Below, piece after piece: positions 52,102-59,413 of a stretch of DNA of 64,000 nucleotides. The DNA comes from Bradyrhizobium sp. Lineage in GTDB: Bacteria; Pseudomonadota; Alphaproteobacteria; Rhizobiales; Xanthobacteraceae. Positions within the stretch are counted from its first letter, which is position 1, and every line of letters starts with the position of its first letter. The notes under the pieces are model-generated. The model was given only the letters and a program-made list of their open reading frames with translations. It was not told the DNA's origin and did not search any database. The position numbers and the translations under genes were made by a program. The stretch lies in assembly GCA_028290305.1 (NCBI GenBank), contig JAQGKC010000429.1, forward strand, positions 112,612 to 176,611, written 5' to 3'.

Positions 52102-53412
52102 ATGAACCTCTCTCATCTGCTCAATGCCCGCCGCGCGGCGGGAAAGCCCGTCCGCGTCGCGCTGATCGGCGCCGGCAAGTTCGGCTCGATGTTCTTATCT
52201 CAAGTGCCGCATACGCCTGGGCTCGAGGTGCCCGTCATCGTCGATCTCGATCCGGAGCGCGCACGCGACGCCTGCCGCACCGTCGGCTGGGATGCGGAAA
52301 GGATCGCGGCCACGACGTTCACCGCTGATGGCGCCAAGGCGACCTCAGGCGCAGTCGAAGTGATCGTGGAGGCTACCGGCAATCCCGCGGTCGGCATCCG
52401 TCATGCCCGCGCGGCGATTGCGGCCGGCAAGCACATCGTCATGGTCAATGTCGAGGCCGACGTGCTGGCCGGGCCGCTGCTCGCAGAGGAAGCCCGCAAG
52501 GCCGGCGTGGTCTATTCGCTGGCCTACGGCGATCAGCCGGCGCTGACCGCCGAGATGGTGGATTGGGCGCGCGCGACCGGATTCCGCGTGGTTGCCGCGG
52601 GAAAAGGCACCAAATACTTGCCGGCCTATCACGACGTGACGCCGGCAGGCGTCTGGAGCCATTACGGGCTGACGGCGGATGAGGCGCAGTCGGCCGGCAT
52701 GAACCCGCAGATGTTCAACTCGTTTCTGGACGGCACCAAATCCGCGATCGAAATGGCCGCGATCGCCAATGCCACCGGCCTCGACGTGCCTGCTGGTGGG
52801 TTGTTGTTTCCGCCCTGCGGCGTCGACGACCTGCCGCATGTGATGCGGCCGCGCGACAAGGGCGGCGTGCTGGAGAAATCCGGTGTGGTCGAAGTCGTGT
52901 CGTCGCTGGAGCGCGACGGCCGGCCGGTGTTCCGCGATCTGCGCTGGGGCGTCTATGTCGTGCTGGAAGCGCCGAATGATTATGCCGCTGATTGTTTCAA
53001 GCAGTACGGGTTGAAGACCGATTCCAGCGGGCGTTATGCAGCGATGTACAAGCCGTATCACCTGATCGGGCTGGAACTGAACATCTCGATCCTGTCGGCG
53101 GCGCTGCGGGGCGAGCCGACCGGACAGCCGCACGGTTTCCGCGGCGATGCCGTGGCGGTCGCCAAGCGCGACCTGCGCGCGGGCGAAATGCTGGACGGCG
53201 AGGGCGGCTATACGGTGTGGGGCAAACTGATGCCGGCCGCTGCAAGCCTTACCGCCGGCGCGCTGCCGATCGGTCTGGCCCACAAGGTGAAGCTGAAGAA
53301 CGCCATCGCGCACGGCGCGGTGGTGCGCTGGAGCGACGTCGAAATCGACGCCGGCGACGAGACCATCAAGACACGGCGGGCGATGGAAGCGAGGTTCGGC
53401 GGGGCGGGATAA
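52102..53412 (+). CDS. NAD(P)-binding oxidoreductase with SAF domain (homoserine dehydrogenase-like)
   Basis: 436 residues. N-terminal Rossmann fold (VRVALIGAGKFGSMFLSQV, about 17-35; then VIVDLDPERARDACRTVGW), a middle catalytic domain with VEATGNPAVGIRHARAAIAAGKHIVMVNVEADVLAG and PAGGLLFPPCGVDDLPHVM, and a C-terminal SAF domain (AVAKRDLRAGEMLDGEGGYTVWGKL and later). The group is often annotated as homoserine-dehydrogenase-like or as SAF-domain oxidoreductase, and acts on unknown sugars or acids. GGGAAA precedes the ATG. It stands between two repeat elements as a single gene. Confidence 0.82.
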   Translation: MNLSHLLNARRAAGKPVRVALIGAGKFGSMFLSQVPHTPGLEVPVIVDLDPERARDACRTVGWDAERIAATTFTADGAKATSGAVEVIVEATGNPAVGIRHARAAIAAGKHIVMVNVEADVLAGPLLAEEARKAGVVYSLAYGDQPALTAEMVDWARATGFRVVAAGKGTKYLPAYHDVTPAGVWSHYGLTADEAQSAGMNPQMFNSFLDGTKSAIEMAAIANATGLDVPAGGLLFPPCGVDDLPHVMRPRDKGGVLEKSGVVEVVSSLERDGRPVFRDLRWGVYVVLEAPNDYAADCFKQYGLKTDSSGRYAAMYKPYHLIGLELNISILSAALRGEPTGQPHGFRGDAVAVAKRDLRAGEMLDGEGGYTVWGKLMPAAASLTAGALPIGLAHKVKLKNAIAHGAVVRWSDVEIDAGDETIKTRRAMEARFGGAG

Positions 53413-53441
53413 GTACGACTTGTCCAGCACATCTCTCCACG

Positions 53442-53563
53442 CCGTCATCCCGGCGCACGCCGGGATCCATAACCCCTGGTGTTGGTGATTTGAAAAAGCG
53501 TTGCAACGCTGTACTTGAACGAGAGGCAAGGGGTTATGGGTCCCTGCGTGCGCAGGGACGACG
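53442..53563. repeat. Palindromic intergenic repeat element (about 122 bp)
   Basis: Left arm CGTCATCCCGGCGCACGCCG and beyond, right arm GGGTCCCTGCGTGCGCAGGG and beyond; each arm has its own hairpin (CCGGCG/CGCCGG and CCCTGCG/CGCAGGG). Inner arms CCATAACCCCT and AGGGGTTATGG are exact inverted copies. It lies just after the SAF-domain gene and resembles a repeat class common in this bacterial group. Confidence 0.75.
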
Positions 53564-53590
53564 TAACGCTTCGATCCTACCGCTGCTGCC

Positions 53591-53866
53591 TCATACGACT
53601 TCATGCTTGCGCAAATCGCGGGTGTGGTCGAAACCGCTGGCCTGCAAATCGGCCCCGGTGATCGGGATTTCCGGAATTGCCGCCTCGGCCAGAATCTCGG
53701 CGGTGATGTCGTCCACCGCTGAATCGGCGATTTCATGAATGAAGCTGATGTTCTTGTATTCGCCCGACGCGATGCGTGAGATCATTTCGCGCCGCGTGAT
53801 TTCCGGATCGACGATGGCCTCGCGTCCGCGCCGCCCGTAATCAATCATCACGACGAAATATTGCAT
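53591..53866 (-). CDS. Small protein of unknown function under S24-repressor-type operators
   Basis: About 91 residues from the ATG at 53866 (MQYFVVMIDYGRRGREAIVDPEIT). The frame is open to 53911 with a possible GTG start; no strong ribosome binding site is seen. The protein is acidic in its second half (ADSAVDDITAEILAEAA) and ends TRDLRKHEVV; no membrane segment or known motif. Its promoter region contains two copies of the palindrome found around the S24 repressor gene. I do not recognise the family; the context suggests a phage-derived or SOS-like controlled gene. Confidence 0.65.
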   Translation of the reverse strand: MQYFVVMIDYGRRGREAIVDPEITRREMISRIASGEYKNISFIHEIADSAVDDITAEILAEAAIPEIPITGADLQASGFDHTRDLRKHEVV

Positions 53867-53914
53867 GGAGGGGCTTTCATCGCCCCGGGAGAGGGCGGTT
53901 TGTAAGCCCACGGT

Positions 53915-53963
53915 ATTTCTGAAAATCAGAAATTAGTCAAGCCATAAATTCTGAAAATCAGAA
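53915..53963 (-). promoter_or_regulatory. Promoter with two S24-repressor-type operators
   Basis: A perfect 19-base palindrome ATTTCTGA-AAA-TCAGAAAT (53915-53933) and a slightly shorter one TTCTGA-AAA-TCAGAA (53949-53963) are spaced 32 bases centre to centre. On the minus strand TTGACT lies between them, and the first palindrome fills the 17-base spacer before AATACC, so binding would block the promoter of the small gene. Confidence 0.75.
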
Positions 53964-54022
53964 ATTTTGCCGTCGTATCGAAGTCGATCTGAAGCCCAGG
54001 CGAGAATCACGCATTCGCACGG

Positions 54023-54646
54023 TCATTTCGAGGCGCTCTTGGCGGCCTTGCGCGTGCGGGCGGCGGCCTTGGTCCGCAGCCGCTCGATCTGGCCCCTCGG
54101 CAGGGTGACGCAGATCTCGCCGATCCATTCCAGCTTCACGCCATTGATAGGCTTGGCGTTGAAGCTCGTGAGGTTGACGACCGTGGAGGACTTTCCCCGC
54201 TCGATGGTCTTCAAATAGCGCTCGCCGGTCTTCAGCCTGACCGCGGCCTCTTCCCCGTAGAAGCTCGAAATCGGGTGGCGCTGCTCCCGGAAAACCACGA
54301 TGATGTCGCCGTTCTCGTATTTTGGTAGCATGGAATCGCCGGATACTTCGAAGGCGATGGTTTCCTCGGCGATCGGGAAAGGCAACTCTACCTCGCCCAG
54401 GCCTTCCGGCGGCACCTGCTCATGTTCCGGCTCGATCGCCGCGCCGGCGCCGACGCGGCCCATGATCGGCACCGAGTTCAGCTCGAGATAGTCGATGATC
54501 GGATCGATCTCGGACGCCTTGATCAGGCGAATGCCCGACAGGATCTCGGAGACGGCGCCCGGACGCACACCCATGGCGGTGGCCAGACCGCCCTTGGTCT
54601 TGCCCGGCTTCGCCAGCCCCCGCTCGATCAACCTAATGTCCAGCAT
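54023..54646 (-). CDS. LexA/CI-like repressor: XRE helix-turn-helix plus S24 peptidase domain
   Basis: 207 residues. N-terminal helix-turn-helix about 17-50 (KGGLATAMGVRPGAVSEILSG). The C-terminal S24 domain holds the self-cleavage dyad: Ser105 in VSGDSMLPKYENGD and Lys146 in GERYLKTIERG; Ala67-Gly68 (GRVGAGA) is a fitting cleavage site. A basic tail (RTKAAARTRKAAKSASK) ends the protein. Such repressors are cleaved when RecA is activated by DNA damage. Its promoter is overlapped by three palindromes, so it probably represses itself, the small gene at 53591-53866 and perhaps the GcrA operon. It is distinct from LexA in size and site. Confidence 0.88.
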   Translation of the reverse strand: MLDIRLIERGLAKPGKTKGGLATAMGVRPGAVSEILSGIRLIKASEIDPIIDYLELNSVPIMGRVGAGAAIEPEHEQVPPEGLGEVELPFPIAEETIAFEVSGDSMLPKYENGDIIVVFREQRHPISSFYGEEAAVRLKTGERYLKTIERGKSSTVVNLTSFNAKPINGVKLEWIGEICVTLPRGQIERLRTKAAARTRKAAKSASK

Positions 54647-54654
54647 GTGCCATC

Positions 54655-54731
54655 TTTTCCGAATTTCAGAAATTATAGCAATTCCGATTATCAGAAATCA
54701 AGCTTGACTTTGATTTCGGAATATCAGAAAT
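54655..54731. promoter_or_regulatory. Repressor promoter with three palindromic operators
   Basis: Sites match ATTTCTGA-N3-TCAGAAAT with one to two mismatches, always in the left half: TTTTCCGA-ATT-TCAGAAAT (54655-54673), AATTCCGA-TTA-TCAGAAAT (54680-54698), ATTTCGGA-ATA-TCAGAAAT (54713-54731). On the minus strand a promoter is clear: TTGATT (54696-54701), 18-base spacer, TATAAT (54672-54677). The first two sites cover it. Directly right lies the leader of the GcrA operon. Confidence 0.78.
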
Positions 54732-54786
54732 TATAGGCAAGGTTCGGCAGCGTGCCTTTTCGGGCAGGCCGGCTCGATCGACTGAA

Positions 54787-54868
54787 TCGTCATTGCGAGC
54801 GAAGCGAAGCAATCCAGGCCCGCAGAGAGGACTGGATTGCTTCGTCGCTTCGCTCCTCGCAATGACGA
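54787..54868. repeat. Inverted repeat element of the CGTCATTGCGAGC type
   Basis: TCGTCATTGCGAGC at the left and GCTCCTCGCAATGACGA at the right are inverted, with inner arms GCAATCCAG and CTGGATTGC. It lies between the repressor operators and the GcrA-like start codon. The same short repeat is frequent in Bradyrhizobium and Afipia genomes. Confidence 0.8.
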
Positions 54869-54889
54869 GAAGATTCGGGGAAAAAGAAA

Positions 54890-55420
54890 ATGCAATCGAC
54901 AAACTGGGCGCCCGAACATTCGGACGCGCTGCGGGAATATCTCGCTAAAGGCATGTCCTATTCGGAAATCGCCGACGCGATCAACGCGAAGTTCGACACG
55001 GCCTATTCCCGCAATGCCGCGATCGGCCGCGCCAAGCGAATGGGCCTTGCCGGCACGGACCGGCCCAAGGACTGGCCGAAGCTGGCGCCGAAAGCGCAAC
55101 AGCCGAGCCTTCGCAAATTGCGCGAACGTCTGGATGCCGAGTTCAGGCGGCGGGTGCCGATTTTCGAAACCGCGGAGCCGGTGAAACTTCGCTGCGTCGA
55201 TATCGCCCCTCGCCATGTCCCGCTGCTGGAGCTTGCGTCAGGCGATTGCCGGTACCCTTACGGCGGCGACGAGGAGGGCGAAGTCATCACCTTCTGCGGC
55301 CACCCGCAGCGCGAGGGCTCGAGCTACTGCACGGCGCATTTTTTTCTCACGCGCGGCGCCGGCACCGTGTCGGAACGGGCTGCCGGCCCGACCTTTCTCA
55401 GGCTTGTGGAGGTGGCATGA
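54890..55420 (+). CDS. GcrA-family cell-cycle regulator paralogue
   Basis: 176 residues. The N-terminal helix-turn-helix matches GcrA: WAPEHSDALREYLAKGMSYSEIADAIN, then SRNAAIGRAKRMGL, equivalent to the TRNAVIGKxHRLGL signature. The C-terminal part carries GDCRYPYGGDEEG and FCGHPQREGSSYCTAHFFL, the conserved Cys/His cluster region of GcrA that contacts sigma70. GcrA in Caulobacter is a sigma70 cofactor acting at methylated GANTC sites. This copy heads a phage-like set and not the usual chromosomal setting, so it may redirect host transcription or the cell cycle; that is inference. Its stop overlaps the next gene by four bases. Confidence 0.88.
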   Translation: MQSTNWAPEHSDALREYLAKGMSYSEIADAINAKFDTAYSRNAAIGRAKRMGLAGTDRPKDWPKLAPKAQQPSLRKLRERLDAEFRRRVPIFETAEPVKLRCVDIAPRHVPLLELASGDCRYPYGGDEEGEVITFCGHPQREGSSYCTAHFFLTRGAGTVSERAAGPTFLRLVEVA

Positions 55421-55665
55421 AGCGCGGACCGAAACTCACGCCGGCGCAGCGGCAAGCGTTGCTGGCATGCTATCTCGAACACGGGTTCCACGCGGCCAGG
55501 CCGCTGGCGGAATCCTTTGGCGTGCGCGCGAAGTATCTCGCGCAACTGGCGCGCCATAACGGCCACACCAACAATCACCAGCGCAAGAACCGTGCCGTCC
55601 GCAAGGCCACCCATAAGGACCCGCGTTGGCAATGGGCCATCGCGCGCGGGCCGGTGCTGATATGA
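55417..55665 (+). CDS. Small basic protein with helix-turn-helix-like segment
   Basis: 82 residues from an ATG overlapping the GcrA-like stop (ATGA). It is strongly basic (MKRGPKLTPAQRQALL and NHQRKNRAVRKATHKD). The segment AARPLAESFGVRAKYLAQLARHNG has the spacing of a helix-turn-helix. No known family recognised. The overlap with genes on both sides shows it is part of the six-gene phage-like unit. A DNA-binding role is a guess from charge and pattern. Confidence 0.68.
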   Translation: MKRGPKLTPAQRQALLACYLEHGFHAARPLAESFGVRAKYLAQLARHNGHTNNHQRKNRAVRKATHKDPRWQWAIARGPVLI

Positions 55666-55859
55666 CTGATATCGGTATGGGCACCCCCGTCGCGATCATG
55701 ATGATCAGGATGAAGCCGCTGCCGCGTCGCCACCGCATCGCGCATCTGCGTGCGCTGATCCGGCAGCAACCGGTTCGTTCGGTGCGCCGGGAAGAACTGG
55801 CTGCATGGTTGCGCGATGAAATGACGATGCCGCCCGGTAAGGAAAGCCGCGCCCTATGA
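55662..55859 (+). CDS. Small basic protein of unknown function
   Basis: 65 residues from an ATG overlapping the previous stop by four bases, with the same overlap at its end. It contains [22 protein letters not shown] and a helical [13 protein letters not shown]. Basic overall, no membrane segment, no motif recognised. Its support comes from the strict four-base overlaps on both sides and consistent codon use. Confidence 0.6.
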   Translation: MTDIGMGTPVAIMMIRMKPLPRRHRIAHLRALIRQQPVRSVRREELAAWLRDEMTMPPGKESRAL

Positions 55860-56414
55860 ACCGTCCCTGGATGCCTCTTTATGTCGGCGACTATCTCGGC
55901 GACACCGGTCACCTCACCACGACGCAGCATGGGGCGTATCTGCTCTTGATGATGCATTTACTGGCGCAAGGGCGAACTGCCTGACGACAACAGGCAATTA
56001 TCGAAGATCGCCAAGCTGCCGTTGAAAACATGGTGCGAGTACCACGCGACCTTGCAGGATTTTTTTTACGACGGCTGGAAACACAAGCGCATCGACGCCG
56101 AGTTGCAGCGGATGATGCGCGTTTCCGAAAAGCGCGCCATTGCCGGACAAAAAGGCGGTATCGGTTCGGCGCTGGCCCGCATGAAACTGGAAAACGGCGC
56201 ACGGGGCCGGCACGTCTCGTCCCAGGCAATTGCCGGACAATCGTCCAGCCGGGCTGGATCAAACGCCGACCACTCATACTCACATCAGAGTCTTATTAAG
56301 GAGGAGGCGGGTTCGGCCAATCCTCCAAGGCAGCAGGCGGGAGAGCGCGGGGAAAAGCCTGCTGTCGTCGTCAGCCCCGAGCTGGCGGCCTACATCGCCA
56401 AGAGAACGGCGTAA
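55856..56414 (+). pseudogene. DUF1376 family gene with a +1 frameshift
   Basis: The gene starts [34 protein letters not shown] in one frame and stops early at 55982-55984. The rest continues in the next frame: [49 protein letters not shown] and on to RTA at 56414. The break is in the TTT run at 55957-55959, where one extra T turns CAT-TAC into CAT-TTA. DUF1376 proteins occur in prophage replication regions. With the shift repaired the product is about 185 residues with a low-complexity C-terminal half. It may be a true inactivation or a sequencing error. Confidence 0.8.
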
Positions 56415-56473
56415 CGCGCAAACGACATCATCGGCGTATCTCAGATCTCACTTTTGCAAGGGAGCCATCCAGC

Positions 56474-57034
56474 ATGCCACGGGCAAAACGCAACAAACCG
56501 TATAACCCTGCAAAGGTTCACGACCGGCGATCGCGGGATCTCTTGCGCAACGCCGAAGTCGCGGCTGTCGAAGTCGACGATCCCTTGGGCCTGGAGCCGG
56601 GAGACAAGATTGTCACGCTGCGCTCGATCCGCAACGATCCGTTGGCGCGGCTGCACACGCATCGCCAGATCGACGAGGCGCAATATCAGGGTGGGCGGGC
56701 GTTCCAGGACGATTGGGAGAAGGCCGAGCGTGGCCCGCAGGCTGTCGATCCCTCCAGGGAATATGTCGATGGCGGGCAGTTTCGAGAACCGATTACGGAA
56801 GGCCAGCGCAAGGCCGTGCTGCGGCTGAACCGCGCCGAGCGCGAACTCGGCGCCGACGGCTCGGCGCTGGTGCATGAAGTATTGATTCTCGGCATGACGA
56901 TGGAGCAGATCGGCCAGCGGCGCGGGTTGCGCGGGCAGCGCTGGATCGATTATTTCGGACGACGATTCCGCGAGTGCCTCGACAGGCTGGCGCTCATCTA
57001 TGGATTCGCGACGGAGAGCAGGGGACGGAAATGA
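56474..57034 (+). CDS. Phage-like conserved protein, DUF6456-type C-terminus
   Basis: 186 residues. N-terminal half is basic and polar (MPRAKRNKPYNPAKVHDRRSRDLLRN, then LEPGDKIVTLRSIRNDPLARLHTHRQID). The C-terminal half (about 120-180) has RKAVLRLNRAERELGADGSALVHEVLILGMTMEQIGQRRGLRGQRWIDYFGRRFRECLDRLALIYGF, a helical pattern like the DUF6456 domain seen in alphaproteobacterial regulators and prophages; it looks like a sigma-region-4 or helix-turn-helix type DNA-binding end. AGGGAGCC lies before the ATG. It follows the DUF1376 gene by 60 bases and overlaps the next small gene. Confidence 0.72.
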   Translation: MPRAKRNKPYNPAKVHDRRSRDLLRNAEVAAVEVDDPLGLEPGDKIVTLRSIRNDPLARLHTHRQIDEAQYQGGRAFQDDWEKAERGPQAVDPSREYVDGGQFREPITEGQRKAVLRLNRAERELGADGSALVHEVLILGMTMEQIGQRRGLRGQRWIDYFGRRFRECLDRLALIYGFATESRGRK

Positions 57035-57171
57035 ACCTACGGCTGGGATTTGGTATTGCGCTGATCGCGGTTCTCTTCTGTTTGTGGCTGGTTTTGACCA
57101 AGCCGATTTGCGGCGACGGGTTTACAGCCTCCTTTGTCACCCGCACCGGGTGGACCTGCGTTCATAATTAG
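57031..57171 (+). CDS. Small single-span membrane protein
   Basis: 46 residues from an ATG that overlaps the previous stop by four bases (ATGA). One hydrophobic segment, about 5-23 (LGFGIALIAVLFCLWLVLT), then a polar tail with two cysteines (PICGDGF and GWTCVHN). Too short for a family call. Its position at the end of the GcrA-led set suggests a phage-type small membrane protein, but no function can be given. Confidence 0.6.
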   Translation: MNLRLGFGIALIAVLFCLWLVLTKPICGDGFTASFVTRTGWTCVHN

Positions 57172-57307
57172 GCAAAGATTAACGCCGCAAAGTTCCACGG
57201 CGAAAAGCCCAAATGGAACATCAATAAACACGGGGGCCGGATGCGCATGTCGCAAAACTACGGCTTAAATTAAACCAAATCGCTTTACTCAACCTTAGAT
57301 GGTTTTC

Positions 57308-57321
57308 CCGTAAATTTACGG
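57308..57321. promoter_or_regulatory. Palindrome upstream of the Flp pilin gene
   Basis: CCGTAAATTTACGG is a perfect 14-base palindrome, 38 bases before the pilin start. It may be a regulator site or a small leader hairpin. No CtrA-type TTAA-N7-TTAA site was found in this gap. Confidence 0.4.
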
Positions 57322-57358
57322 AGTTGGACGGTTCCAACACAACCCAATGGAGGCAGAG

Positions 57359-57523
57359 TTGAAGCGCAGCTTTTTGAAGTTCCTGTCCGATCAATCGGGT
57401 GCGACCGCGATCGAGTACGGTTTGATCGCGGCGGGTATCGCACTTGCGATTATCGCCGTCGTGAACGGCCTGGGCACCAATCTCAACGCCCAGTTCACCT
57501 CGGTCAACAATTCGTTGAAATAA
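57359..57523 (+). CDS. Flp family type IVb pilin
   Basis: 54 residues from a TTG, chosen because GGAGG lies five bases upstream; an in-frame ATG at 57347 has no ribosome binding site. Sequence features: basic leader MKRSFLKFLSDQSG, the prepilin motif with Glu five residues after the Gly (GATAIEYGLIAAG), then a hydrophobic helix (IALAIIAVVNGLG) and a short polar tail. This is the typical Flp pilin of Tad systems, processed at the Gly by CpaA-type peptidase. No other Tad/cpa genes lie nearby, so it is an isolated copy that would depend on machinery elsewhere. Confidence 0.9.
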   Translation: MKRSFLKFLSDQSGATAIEYGLIAAGIALAIIAVVNGLGTNLNAQFTSVNNSLK

Positions 57524-57594
57524 ATTCGCTACTCTTTTCATTTTACAAAAAGAGCGCTTCGCTCTTCCCGAAGAATCAACCATCCAACAAAGAG

Positions 57595-57630
57595 CCCGCG
57601 CGATAGGCCAATCCGTCGCGTGGGTTTTTT
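57595..57630 (+). terminator. Intrinsic terminator behind the Flp pilin gene
   Basis: CCCGCGCGA and TCGCGTGGG pair (one G-T) around a 12-base loop, followed by six Ts. A smaller hairpin AAGAGCG-CTT-CGCTCTT lies before it at about 57549-57565. Confidence 0.85.
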
Positions 57631-57732
57631 GCCGCGAACTGGCTGTTGGGACCAACAGCCCAGGCGCTTCGGGACGACCGGAAGCCTCGAAGCCGAGGCA
57701 CGAAAGCGCCCGATACGTGCTAATATGGCGGC

Positions 57733-58410
57733 ATGAACATGCTGCACCTAAAAGCGTTCGGCGGACTGCTGTTACTTTTTCTTGCGATGGCGGCGCTGTT
57801 GTTTATCCCGGCATGGACGCCCGACTACTGGCAGGCGTGGACGTTCCTGGCGGTCTATTTCGCATCGTCTCTCGCGATCACCCTCTATCTCATCAGGAAA
57901 GATCCGAAGCTCCTGGCGCGGCGGATGAGCGGCGGCCCGACGGCCGAGAAGGAACCGGTTCAAAAAGTCATCATGTCTCTCACGTCGCTGGGATTTATCG
58001 GCCTCCTTGTTATCCCCGCATTCGACCATCGCTTCGGCTGGTCCCACATGCCGCCGTATGCGGCTCTGGCGGGAGACGCGCTTGTCGCGGTCGGCTGGCT
58101 CGCCATCTTTTTCGTGTTCAGGGAAAATACCTTTACCTCCGCCACCATCGAATTGGCGCCGGACCAGAGAGTCATTTCGACCGGCCCATACGCACGGGTG
58201 CGGCACCCGATGTATGCCGGAGCGCTCGTCATGCTTCTCGGCATACCGATTGCGCTCGGCTCAAAGTGGGGCGTGCTCATCATCGTTGCGATCATACCCG
58301 CGCTGATATGGAGACTGCTGGACGAGGAGAAGTTCCTCGCAAGCCATCTGCCGGGCTACGTTGAATACCAGAGCCGCGTTCGATATCGCCTGATCCCGCT
58401 GATATGGTAG
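57733..58410 (+). CDS. ICMT-like integral membrane methyltransferase
   Basis: 225 residues with five to six hydrophobic segments. The C-terminal signature RVISTGPYARVRHPMYAGALVMLLGIPIALGS has the R-HPMY motif of isoprenylcysteine carboxyl methyltransferase-like enzymes, and LLDEEKFLASHLPGYVEYQSRVRYRLIP is the typical ending with the catalytic E-E pair. Longer than the operon-bound ICMT-like protein at 48204-48719 and clearly distinct. Target unknown; it could methylate lipids, thiols or phenols. It is followed 29 bases later by the RMD1-like gene. Confidence 0.85.
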   Translation: MNMLHLKAFGGLLLLFLAMAALLFIPAWTPDYWQAWTFLAVYFASSLAITLYLIRKDPKLLARRMSGGPTAEKEPVQKVIMSLTSLGFIGLLVIPAFDHRFGWSHMPPYAALAGDALVAVGWLAIFFVFRENTFTSATIELAPDQRVISTGPYARVRHPMYAGALVMLLGIPIALGSKWGVLIIVAIIPALIWRLLDEEKFLASHLPGYVEYQSRVRYRLIPLIW

Positions 58411-58439
58411 TTGGCGTCCGCTTTTGAGAGCAGCGTTAG

Positions 58440-59258
58440 ATGAAGCATTCCCCCTGTCTGTCCGGCGAACTGGGAAATCGGGTAACCGCCCACGCTATTC
58501 TTGTCGGGGATCGGATCAACACAGCGAGCTTTGAAGGAGAGGCGCTCTCGGCCGTTCCGTTGGCGATCAGGATTGGAAAGCATGGTGTCGCGGTTCTGTT
58601 TCGCTACGGCGTCGTGGTTTTGATTGGCTTGTCTCCGGACGAGGAAACCGGATTTCTCGAAAGGCTGTCGCCCCGCATAGGAGGAAAACTGGCGCGTCAT
58701 GAGGAGGAAACCGCGACGGTCGAACTTGCAGGCGAGTCGGAGAGTCAGGTTCCCGCGGGAGGACCGATCCAGGTGCGAGATATGTCGCTGGAAAGACTTC
58801 TCGTCATCTCCGATGCTTTGGCCAAGAGCGTCGTGCTTGCCAATGACGAACGTGAAGTGGCGAAAGTGTTCGAAATCATCGAACCGTCTGCGCAAGAACT
58901 CGCCAGCTATGGAAAAACCCGCCGGGACCGTAAAGGGATATTGAAGCTGATCGGAAATGCCCTGCTCGTCCAGCACAGGGTGTCCGGCCGGGTAGCCATC
59001 GCGGAGAAACCCGACGCGCTGTGGGATCGTCCCGATCTGGAGCGGCTCTATGCTCGGCTGGAGGACGAATATGAACTCAAGGAGCGCGTCGATGCGCTCA
59101 ACCGGAAGCTTGCCGTCGTGGCTGAAACGGCAAACACGCTCGCCGACATCATCGATACAAGACGCTCGCTTCGCCTCGAACTCATCGTCGTGGTTCTGAT
59201 TGCGTTCGAGATCATCATTACGTTCTATCAGATTTTCACGGCCCAGCGAGGCCACTGA
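58440..59258 (+). CDS. RMD1/DUF155 family membrane-anchored protein
   Basis: 272 residues. The DUF155 core is recognisable: AVPLAIRIGKHGVAVLFRYGVVVLIGLSPDEE, then LERLLVISDALAKSVVLANDEREVAKVFE, and the tail part DRPDLERLYARLEDEYELKERVDALNRKLAVVAETANTLADIIDTRRSLRLELIVVVLIAFEIIITFYQIF, where a single C-terminal membrane helix follows the conserved RSxRLE segment. Yeast relatives (Rmd1, Rmd8, Rrg-type) are mitochondrial or membrane proteins; bacterial role unknown. It is probably cotranscribed with the ICMT-like gene. Confidence 0.85.
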   Translation: MKHSPCLSGELGNRVTAHAILVGDRINTASFEGEALSAVPLAIRIGKHGVAVLFRYGVVVLIGLSPDEETGFLERLSPRIGGKLARHEEETATVELAGESESQVPAGGPIQVRDMSLERLLVISDALAKSVVLANDEREVAKVFEIIEPSAQELASYGKTRRDRKGILKLIGNALLVQHRVSGRVAIAEKPDALWDRPDLERLYARLEDEYELKERVDALNRKLAVVAETANTLADIIDTRRSLRLELIVVVLIAFEIIITFYQIFTAQRGH

Positions 59259-59413
59259 CGTCGCGGGAAGCATCGGGTCGATAACACCCACTCATGGTCG
59301 CTGAGTTCATACCGCATGATTCGAAGCTGCTGTCTGGAGCTTGAATCACGTCCCAAGCGACAGCATCAACTTTTCTTCTTTTCGCCGACGCACTAAAAAT
59401 TGTAACTCTCGTT

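Noticed and set aside
53591..57171. Complete prophage
   Set aside because: No integrase, portal, terminase, capsid or lysis gene is seen, and ordinary metabolic genes flank the set on both sides.
57347..57523. ATG start for the Flp pilin
   Set aside because: No Shine-Dalgarno sequence precedes it; the GGAGG inside this extension is well placed for the TTG at 57359, which gives the usual leader length.
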